A stretch of DNA of 64,000 nt from UMGS1975 sp959600905 (lineage in GTDB: Bacteria > Bacillota > Clostridia > Christensenellales > QAND01): positions 1-64,000 of the forward strand of contig CAUGNO010000006.1 of the NCBI GenBank assembly GCA_959600905.1, given 5' to 3'. Positions 58,058 through 64,000 of this stretch are shown one piece after another. Position numbers and translations under genes: made by a program. Below the pieces are notes generated by a model. That model worked only from the letters and a program-made list of their open reading frames with translations, was not told where the DNA came from and made no database searches. Position 1 is the stretch's first letter. Each line of letters starts with the position of its first letter.

Positions 58058-59805
58058 AACGAAGGATTTTTATCGGCACAGCGGTCATCGCTGTGCTGAT
58101 GACGTTTTTAGTGGGATATTTGGCCACGGTGCGCATCAACAATGCCTCCGAGCACGCCATTCAGCAAAATTTGCTGACCAATGCAAAAATCATCGCGGCT
58201 GAGCAGGATGAGGCGTCTATGCGCCATGCAGCGGATCTCGTGGCCGAGGCCTCCGGTATGAATGTAACCCTGATTCTAAAGGATGGCACCGTTTGGTATC
58301 GCCGGCCGGCGCTGGCAAGCGGCAGTCCAGAGCAGAATCATCTGGAGCGTGAAGAGGTAAAGCAGGCCTTTGAAACGGGCGTGGGCATCGCCCAGCGCCA
58401 TTCCGCAACCATGGACAGAACCATGAGCTATGTGGCGGTGGCCACTGAGGATGGCTCGATGGTGGTGCGCATGAGCATCCAGGTAGACGATATCCTGGCG
58501 GCAAACCGCCAAACGGCATGGGAAATCTTTTTCCTGCTCACCGTATGCTTGGCAGGGCTGCTGGTGCTGTCTTGGCGGATGACGACGGTGATCGTATCGC
58601 CTATCAATGAAATCACCTCCGTGGCAAAGGAATACGCCGAGGGCCAGTACGGGCGGAAGATCCGTACCGATTACCGCGATGAAATAGGCGTGCTGGCGCA
58701 TGCGTTTAATTCCATGTCCACAGCATTGGTGGAAACCAATGAAACGCTGGCCGCGGACAACGGCAAGCTTCAGGCCATCATGGAGGCCATGACAAACGGC
58801 GTCGTGGCGGTGGATTCCGATCTCAAAGTCATTATGACAAACTCCGCCGCGCGCCAGGTGCTGGGCATTGGCTGGTCCGCCGTGGGGCAGAGCCTGTTTG
58901 TCGCCACGGGCAAACAGGAATTGGAGAGCTTTTTCAAACGCACCCTGGAGGGCACAAACAAAATCAGCGAGGAGATCACGCTTTCTTATGGCTTTGGCGT
59001 GACCAGGCAGAAAAAGATTTTGCGCATCCGCGGCTCACGCCTCAGGCAAAACGGCACAACCACCGGCGCTGTGGCCGTGCTGGAGGATATCACGGAGCTA
59101 AAACGCCTGGAAAATATCCGTACCGAGTTTGCTGCCAATGTTTCGCACGAATTAAAGACCCCGCTTACCAGCATCAAGGGCTTTGTGGAAACGCTGGAAA
59201 GCGGCGTGGACGATCCCGAGCATGCCAAGCGGTTTTTGCATATCATCTCCTCCGAAACAGACCGCCTAACGCGCTTGATTTCGGATATCCTGTATGTGTC
59301 CGAGCTGGAAAGCTATCGCCAAAGCGTGCCGGAAATTGTGGACGTGCTGCAAAAGGCCAGCGACGTGGTGGAGCTTTTAAGCAAAAACGCGCAGAAAAAG
59401 CGCATTGACCTGACCCTGGAGCAAGACCCCAACCACAGCGCCTTCTGTATGGGGGATGGGGATAAGGTGCAGCAGATGCTGATGAATCTTGTGGCCAACG
59501 GCATCAACTATACGCCGGAGGGCGGGCAGGTAAAAATACAGCTGTCCTCCGATGAAAAGCAAGTGAAGATCGTGGTCAGCGATACCGGCATCGGCATTGC
59601 GGAAAAGGATATTCCACGGCTGTTCGAGCGCTTTTATCGTGTGGATAAAGGGCGCAGCCGCGCCACCGGCGGCACCGGGCTGGGACTTGCCATTGTAAAG
59701 CATGTGGTGATGAGCATGAAAGGGGATATCCAGGTAAAAAGCGAAGTGGGCAAAGGCTCGTCGTTCATCGTGACCCTGCCAAAGGCAGATAAAACGGAAG
59801 CATAA
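58054..59805 (+). CDS. PhoR-like sensor histidine kinase
   Basis: Membrane sensor kinase of 583 residues. Membrane helices are at residues about 5-25 and 157-178; between them is a sensor domain of about 130 residues. A HAMP domain (SPINEITSVAKEYAEGQYGRKI), a PAS domain (IMEAMTNGVVAVDSDLKVIMTN...) and HisKA with H365 in FAANVSHELKTPLTSIKGF follow. The HATPase domain has NLVANGINYTPEGG, SDTGIGI, RFYRVDKGRSRATGGTGLGLAIVKHV. Domain order equals Bacillus PhoR. The stop is followed closely by a hairpin. Confidence 0.94.
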   Translation: MKRRIFIGTAVIAVLMTFLVGYLATVRINNASEHAIQQNLLTNAKIIAAEQDEASMRHAADLVAEASGMNVTLILKDGTVWYRRPALASGSPEQNHLEREEVKQAFETGVGIAQRHSATMDRTMSYVAVATEDGSMVVRMSIQVDDILAANRQTAWEIFFLLTVCLAGLLVLSWRMTTVIVSPINEITSVAKEYAEGQYGRKIRTDYRDEIGVLAHAFNSMSTALVETNETLAADNGKLQAIMEAMTNGVVAVDSDLKVIMTNSAARQVLGIGWSAVGQSLFVATGKQELESFFKRTLEGTNKISEEITLSYGFGVTRQKKILRIRGSRLRQNGTTTGAVAVLEDITELKRLENIRTEFAANVSHELKTPLTSIKGFVETLESGVDDPEHAKRFLHIISSETDRLTRLISDILYVSELESYRQSVPEIVDVLQKASDVVELLSKNAQKKRIDLTLEQDPNHSAFCMGDGDKVQQMLMNLVANGINYTPEGGQVKIQLSSDEKQVKIVVSDTGIGIAEKDIPRLFERFYRVDKGRSRATGGTGLGLAIVKHVVMSMKGDIQVKSEVGKGSSFIVTLPKADKTEA

Positions 59806-59809
59806 AAAC

Positions 59810-59838
59810 ACCGCCGCAGAAATTCAGTCTGCGGCGGT
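59810..59838. terminator. Terminator between convergent phoR-like and GNAT genes
   Basis: ACCGCCGCAGA and TCTGCGGCGGT form an 11-bp stem with a seven-base loop. On the minus strand it is followed by GTTTTTATG; on the plus strand by a weaker T-rich stretch. It overlaps the end of the GNAT gene. Confidence 0.75.
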
Positions 59839-60339
59839 ATTGTATTTGCTGCAAGGGATCAGATACACCTCCAGATACAGCGTGCGGCGATCTTGCGTTG
59901 AAACGGCTTTCGGGGCTTGGTCGCATTTCCCCCCAAAGGCCAGGGCAATCCGCCTGCTTGGCGTGTTGCGAATATCCACCGGATAGCGCAGGGCAGCAAT
60001 GCCCAGATGATCTGCATAGCGAAGCAGGGCGGAAAATGCTTGGCTGCCACAGCGACGGCCCTGCACTTCCCGCTTTAACCAAAGGCCGGCTTCCGGCGCT
60101 GTTTGTAGATGGTGCAGGCTCACAAGACCCAAAAAAGAGCCTTGGCATTCTATGGCAAATACGGCGTTGTCCTTTGCCGCTTTTTGCCATCGGCAGATGA
60201 TTTTAGCGGTCTCGGCCCGGCTTTTCGGCGGCACAGCCTCCATATACCGGGCCACTTCAGCGGTAAAATGCAAAAAGATCGCCTCGGCATGCTGACAGCC
60301 TACCGGCACAAGACATAGCTGTGAGAGATCGTATCCCAT
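59824..60339 (-). CDS. GNAT acetyltransferase, RimL-like
   Basis: A 171-residue protein resembling RimL-type acetyltransferases: LSQLCLVPVGCQHAEAIFLHFTAEVARYM at the start, FAIECQGSFLGLVSLHHL, GLWLKREVQGRRCGSQAFSALLRYAD (acetyl-CoA loop, R-R-C-G-S), and RYPVDIRNTPSRRIALAFGG near the end. The ATG at 60339 follows AGGAGG at good spacing. Substrate unknown. It is divergent from the membrane-protein gene at 60447. Confidence 0.82.
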   Translation of the reverse strand: MGYDLSQLCLVPVGCQHAEAIFLHFTAEVARYMEAVPPKSRAETAKIICRWQKAAKDNAVFAIECQGSFLGLVSLHHLQTAPEAGLWLKREVQGRRCGSQAFSALLRYADHLGIAALRYPVDIRNTPSRRIALAFGGKCDQAPKAVSTQDRRTLYLEVYLIPCSKYNTAAD

Positions 60340-60446
60340 GTCCCTTCCTCCTATGCTCAAAATAGCAGATGCCCGCCATCAACACAAGGAAAAGTTGATT
60401 AATTCGCCGCGTTTTGGCAAGGATAAAACCAAAAGGAGGCGGCCAA

Positions 60447-61121
60447 ATGCCTGTGTATTTGAATCTTTATCTTTGCATGTTCTTATTGTGCGTAACGGGC
60501 GCCGTGTCCGGTCCGCTGCGGCGGGCGCGCATCCACCCGGCCGTGGCAGGCATATTTTGCCTTTTCACGATGTTCTTCTCCGTATTTGAAGAGGTGCAGC
60601 TGCTGCCCCGCCTGTATGTAAGCCCCGGCGGCTTTTTCATGCCGCTGGCAGGCGGTATTTTGCTACTGGCCGAGGGGCCGCAGGGAAAACGCAGGTATGT
60701 AGGGGCCTATGTAGTGCTTACCATGCTCATCGGCTTTTTGATGGGGCAGCTCACCGAATCGCTGACGGACGTATGGTTCCATGGAGCGCCGTGGGTCGTG
60801 TTTGCCGCCTGTATTTTCTCGGCGCTGTTGTTTTGCGGAGAGCACCATACCGCGCTGACCTGTGCGATCCTAGGCTATTACGGGGCAGGGTTGCTAAAGT
60901 ATCTGCTGGCTGTGCTGCCCCGGGCCTGGGGCTCTATGACCCTGGGCAGCGGCCAGGACGCGCTGCCCTGTGCGCTGCTTGTGCCCGTTACGCTGGCATT
61001 GTGCGAAGCCATTCGCTTATGCTCCGGGCTGCTGCGGCGCCGCAGGGAAAAAAGGCAGCGCCAAGCGCCGGCCCGCGAGGAAGCCTCTATGCCGGCAGAG
61101 CCGGAGCATCAAAGCGCTTGA
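60447..61121 (+). CDS. Integral membrane protein of unknown function
   Basis: A 224-residue protein with about six predicted membrane helices (YLNLYLCMFLLCVTGAVSG; VAGIFCLFTMFFSVF; YVGAYVVLTMLIGFLMGQL; WVVFAACIFSALLFCGE; ALTCAILGYYGAGLLKYLLAVL; ALLVPVTLALCEAIRL). The cytosolic tail is basic, then acidic (RRRREKRQRQAPAREEAS). I do not recognise a family. AAGGAGG precedes the ATG. The next gene has its own promoter, so this one is probably monocistronic. Confidence 0.75.
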   Translation: MPVYLNLYLCMFLLCVTGAVSGPLRRARIHPAVAGIFCLFTMFFSVFEEVQLLPRLYVSPGGFFMPLAGGILLLAEGPQGKRRYVGAYVVLTMLIGFLMGQLTESLTDVWFHGAPWVVFAACIFSALLFCGEHHTALTCAILGYYGAGLLKYLLAVLPRAWGSMTLGSGQDALPCALLVPVTLALCEAIRLCSGLLRRRREKRQRQAPAREEASMPAEPEHQSA

Positions 61122-61130
61122 GGCAGGGAG

Positions 61131-61166
61131 AACGCCGTTTTGCAGATTGCAGAGCGGCGCTTTTTT
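61131..61166 (+). terminator. Probable intrinsic terminator
   Basis: GCCG and CGGC enclose an inner TGCA-GAT-TGCA pairing, followed by six T. The stem is interrupted, so termination may be partial. Confidence 0.5.
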
Positions 61167-61172
61167 GTGTGG

Positions 61173-61202
61173 TTGGCGGCCGGGGCAAAAGCATGGTATA
61201 AT
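61173..61202 (+). promoter_or_regulatory. Promoter of the DUF512-der-plsY operon
   Basis: TTGGCG (61173-61178), an 18-nt spacer and TATAAT (61197-61202), 22 nt before the start codon. Confidence 0.7.
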
Positions 61203-61224
61203 AAACGGAACATCGGAGGGGAAT

Positions 61225-62526
61225 ATGGCAAACCATCTCATTGCTGCTGTGGAGCCCGGCTCCATTGCAGAGGAATTGGGCATAGAGCCGGGGGATGCCC
61301 TGGTATCCATCAACGGGCGGCCGGTAGCCGATGTATTGGACTACCGCTTTTTGTTGTACCAGGATACGCTGGAGGTGCGGTTTGTTTCCCCTATCGGGCA
61401 AGAGCTGACGGCGGAGATCGAAAAGGAGTACGACGAGGACCTTGGCCTTGTCTTTGAGCGCCCTTTGATGGATCGGCCCAAGGCCTGCCATAACAAATGC
61501 ATTTTCTGCTTTATCGACCAGCTGCCGCCGGATGTGCGCAAGACCATGAAGTTTAAGGACGACGACTGGCGGCTCAGTTTTTTGCAGGGCAACTATACCA
61601 CGCTGACCAACGTAAGCGATGCAGAGCTGCAACGCATCATCGACCAGCATATCTCGCCGCTGTTCATCAGCGTGCATACCATGGACCCGGCCCTGCGTGT
61701 GAAGATGACGAGCAACCCCAGGGCGGCCAAGATCCGCGAACAGCTGACGCGCTTACAGGAGGGCGGCATTGATTTCCATGTGCAGATCGTGCTTTGCCCC
61801 GGCGTCAACGACGGGGAGGCCCTGCAATATACGCTGACGGAGCTGGCCAAATTCAGGCCGGCGTGCCTGGATGTGGCGATGGTGCCGGTGGGGCTTACGC
61901 AGTACCGCGATGGGCTGTATCCGCTGACGAGCTTTACCAAGCAGACCTGCCGGGAGGCCATCCGGCTGGTAGAGACGTTTGCCCAAACGCTGCCGGAGCC
62001 GTTTGCCTATCTTTCGGATGAGTTTTATGTGATGGCGGAGCTGCCGCCTCCGCCGTTTGCGTACTATAAGGATTTTGAGCTGACAGAGGACGGCATCGGC
62101 CTAATGCGCTATCTTGAGGATACCGTGGACAAGGCGCTGGCCAAGGCAAAACCGGCGCGCCCGTACCGCGGCACCATAGCCACAGGGCATGCGGCCTATC
62201 CTCTGCTGTGCCGCATTGCGGAAAAATGCAGCCGGCATTTGGGCATAGAGCTGCGCGTTGTACGCGTGGAAAACCGCTTTTTCGGCGAAAGGATCACCGT
62301 GGCCGGGCTTTTGACCGGGCAGGATCTGTATCGCGCCCTCAAAACAGAGGATCTAGGCGAAATCGTATACATCTCCCGCAGCACACAGCGAGCGGATGAG
62401 GATGTGTTTTTGGATGATATGAGCCTTCTAGAGCTTCAGCAAGCGCTGGGCGTGCCGGTGCGCACGTTGGAAAACGATGGAGAGGCTTTTGTGGAAGCGC
62501 TGTGCCAGGGAAAGGAGTACCGATGA
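61225..62526 (+). CDS. PDZ/radical-SAM DUF512 family protein
   Basis: A 433-residue protein typically placed before der in Clostridia. An N-terminal PDZ-like domain (VEPGSIAEELGIEPGDALVSINGRPVADVLDYRFLL) is followed by a radical-SAM-like core with the Fe-S motif CHNKCIFCFIDQLP (Cys-x3-Cys-x2-Cys), KDDDWRLSFLQGNYTTLTN, SVHTMDPALRVKMTSNPRA and VQIVLCPGVNDG. The DUF512 part has YPLTSFTKQTCREAI and FGERITVAGLLTGQDL. The reaction is unknown. GGAGGGG precedes the ATG, and the stop overlaps der by ATGA. Confidence 0.92.
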   Translation: MANHLIAAVEPGSIAEELGIEPGDALVSINGRPVADVLDYRFLLYQDTLEVRFVSPIGQELTAEIEKEYDEDLGLVFERPLMDRPKACHNKCIFCFIDQLPPDVRKTMKFKDDDWRLSFLQGNYTTLTNVSDAELQRIIDQHISPLFISVHTMDPALRVKMTSNPRAAKIREQLTRLQEGGIDFHVQIVLCPGVNDGEALQYTLTELAKFRPACLDVAMVPVGLTQYRDGLYPLTSFTKQTCREAIRLVETFAQTLPEPFAYLSDEFYVMAELPPPPFAYYKDFELTEDGIGLMRYLEDTVDKALAKAKPARPYRGTIATGHAAYPLLCRIAEKCSRHLGIELRVVRVENRFFGERITVAGLLTGQDLYRALKTEDLGEIVYISRSTQRADEDVFLDDMSLLELQQALGVPVRTLENDGEAFVEALCQGKEYR

Positions 62527-63860
62527 ATAATAAACCGCTGGTGGCCATTGTGGGCCGCCCCAATGTAGGCAAATCCACCTTTTTCAACCGTGTGGTGGGC
62601 CGCAGGGTCGCCATTGTGGAGGATACGCCCGGCGTGACCCGCGACCGCATCTATGCCGATGTGGAATGGGGCAGGCATTCCTTTTCCCTCATAGATACTG
62701 GCGGGATCGACCCCGCGGGCGAGGATGTTTTGTACGCCAAGATGAAAGAGCAGGTCGATGTGGCCATCGACATGGCGGACGTCATCGTGTTTTTCGTGGA
62801 CGGCAAGCACGGCAGCCCCTCCCCGGACGACGAAGATGTGGCCACCCTGCTGCGCCATACCAAAAAGCCGGTGGTGCTTGCGGTCAACAAAATGGATAAC
62901 CCGCACAGCCAGGAGGACGCCTATAATTTCTACACCCTGGGCATGGGCGACCCATTCCCCATTTCCGCAACCCTGGGCATCGGCATCGGCGATGTGCTGG
63001 ATGAGATCGTATCCCATCTGCCCATACAAGAGACGGAGGAAGAGGAAGGCGAAAAGCCGCTGGAAATTGCCGTCATCGGCAAGCCCAACGTGGGCAAAAG
63101 CTCGCTGGTCAATTATATGCTGGGCACCACCCGCGTCATCGTGGAGGATATGCCGGGCACCACGCGCGATGCCATAGATACGCCCTTTACCCGCGATGGT
63201 CAGGATTATATCCTCATTGATACCGCCGGGCTTAGGAGAAAGCGCGCCATCGGCGAAAACAGCATAGAGCGCTACGGCGTGGTGCGCGCGCTGGCAGCGA
63301 TCCGCCGGGCGGATGTCGTGCTGCTTGTCATCGACGCGACCAAGGGCGTAACCGAGCAGGATACCAAGATCGCAGGCTTTGCCCATGAGGAAGGGAAAGC
63401 ATGCATCGTCGTTGTCAATAAATGGGATCTGGTCGAAAAGGATACCCATACCATGAACCAATTCAAAAAGGACATTGCACGCGAGCTGCAATTTGTTTCC
63501 TATGCGCCAACGCTGTTTACCTCCGCGGTAACAGGGCAGCGGGTGGATAAGATCTTCCAGCTCATCGGCCATGTGTATGAGCAGAGCATGCTGCGCATCT
63601 CCACTGGCCTATTGAACGAGGCCATCAACCAGGCCACCGCCACCGTACAGCCGCCGACGGACAAGGGCCGCCGGCTGAATATTCTGTATGCCACGCAGGT
63701 GGCCGTGCAGCCGCCGACGTTCGTACTCTTTGTCAACGACCCGGAGCTGATGCATTTTTCCTATAAGCGGTATTTGGAAAACCAGCTCAGGCATACCTTT
63801 GGGTTTGAGGGCACACCCATCCGCCTGTATATTCGCCGCAGGGAGGACAAAAACGCATGA
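62523..63860 (+). CDS. der: Ribosome biogenesis GTPase Der (EngA)
   Basis: Double-GTPase needed for 50S assembly, 445 residues. First G domain: GRPNVGKST, DTPGVTRDR, DTGG, NKMD. Second: GKPNVGKSS, DMPGTTRDAID, DTAGLRRK, VNKWDLVEK. The C-terminal KH-like domain contains PPTFVLFVNDPELMHFSYKRYLENQLR. Start at 62523 behind AAAGGAG. It overlaps both neighbours by ATGA. Confidence 0.99.
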   Translation: MNNKPLVAIVGRPNVGKSTFFNRVVGRRVAIVEDTPGVTRDRIYADVEWGRHSFSLIDTGGIDPAGEDVLYAKMKEQVDVAIDMADVIVFFVDGKHGSPSPDDEDVATLLRHTKKPVVLAVNKMDNPHSQEDAYNFYTLGMGDPFPISATLGIGIGDVLDEIVSHLPIQETEEEEGEKPLEIAVIGKPNVGKSSLVNYMLGTTRVIVEDMPGTTRDAIDTPFTRDGQDYILIDTAGLRRKRAIGENSIERYGVVRALAAIRRADVVLLVIDATKGVTEQDTKIAGFAHEEGKACIVVVNKWDLVEKDTHTMNQFKKDIARELQFVSYAPTLFTSAVTGQRVDKIFQLIGHVYEQSMLRISTGLLNEAINQATATVQPPTDKGRRLNILYATQVAVQPPTFVLFVNDPELMHFSYKRYLENQLRHTFGFEGTPIRLYIRRREDKNA

Positions 63861-64000
63861 GCTATGTATTGGGATGTATCGTATGTTACCTGCTGGGCGC
63901 TGTACCGTTCAGCGTGCTTTTCAGCCGCGGCATGCTGCATAAGGATGTGCGCCGGTATGGCAGCGGCAACCCCGGCACCAGCAATATGACGCGTGCCTTT
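63857..64000 (+). CDS. plsY: Glycerol-3-phosphate acyltransferase PlsY (5' part)
   Basis: Acyl-phosphate:glycerol-3-phosphate acyltransferase, first acylation step of phospholipid synthesis. Only the first 48 codons lie in the window. The first membrane helix YVLGCIVCYLLGAVPFSVLFSRG and the catalytic-loop motif RYGSGNPGTSNMTRAF identify it. der-plsY is a common order. The ATG overlaps the der stop. Confidence 0.94.
   Translation, partial: MSYVLGCIVCYLLGAVPFSVLFSRGMLHKDVRRYGSGNPGTSNMTRAF

Overview
The window comes from a chromosome of an endospore-forming, moderately GC-rich member of the Bacillota, most likely a clostridium-type anaerobe. Supporting evidence: sporulation genes (yqfC, yqfD, spoIIGA, sigE, sigG, ylmC/ymxH), a Firmicutes-style dcw cluster headed by mraZ, a type-A RNase P RNA, a CIRCE operator, pyruvate phosphate dikinase, an SPETG-type sortase signal, and an iron-limitation gene set (DUF2325, DUF3793, flavodoxin) common in Clostridia. 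I cannot name a genus. Most of the window is conserved housekeeping DNA; accessory material sits in short islands between the blocks.

Layout. 1-3.3 kb: 17-nt tandem repeats, a sortase-anchored surface protein, and a leftward group of a DUF5655 protein, a small HTH-like protein and two GNAT acetyltransferases. 3.4-6.5 kb: enolase, then yqfC-yqfD. 6.5-9.5 kb: an iron-type unit (two palindromic operators, DUF2325-DUF3793-flavodoxin), a decayed MarR/NTF2-like gene pair, and a DtxR-family repressor. 9.5-18.1 kb: phoH, 7TM-HD phosphodiesterase (pgpH), ybeY, era, yqzL, recO, ppdK. 18.2-20.6 kb: three tandem paralogous lipoproteins, each with its own promoter and terminator, then two Xre-type regulators around a small unknown gene. 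20.9-29.8 kb: dgt, dnaG, rpoD, a secreted nuclease, an FMN riboswitch with ribU and a flavoprotein-ferredoxin fusion, trmK, NIF3, and a coiled-coil zinc-ribbon protein. 29.8-38.9 kb: rnpB, tig (with a long Lys/Ala tail), clpP, clpX, a solitary serine recombinase, lon with a CIRCE element, engB, a zinc-ribbon acidic protein and a phosphoesterase. 39.2-55.6 kb: mraZ box array, mraZ, rsmH, ftsL, PASTA-PBP, murE, mraY, murD, ftsW, murA, divIB, a divergent ftsA, ftsZ, then spoIIGA, sigE, sigG. 55.7-64 kb: ylmC, nrdR, pgeF, a PhoP/PhoR-like two-component pair, a GNAT gene, an unknown membrane protein, a PDZ/radical-SAM protein, der, and the start of plsY.

How the genes work together. The long rightward operons couple DNA replication and transcription start (dnaG-rpoD), RNA and ribosome maturation (ybeY, era, rnpB, trmK, rsmH, engB, der), protein quality control (tig-clpP-clpX-lon), and wall synthesis with division (dcw). 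The dcw cluster runs directly into the mother-cell and forespore sigma genes, as in Bacillus.

The most interesting items are: the DtxR-like operators with a hairpin between them in front of the iron-type unit; the trmK leader with mutually exclusive hairpins; the histone-H1-like tail on trigger factor; the divergent FtsA with a degenerate nucleotide loop; the CIRCE operator on lon; the FMN riboswitch driving a flavoprotein fusion; the triplicated lipoproteins; and the decaying MarR/NTF2 pair. I did not find a clear new defence or biosynthetic system.
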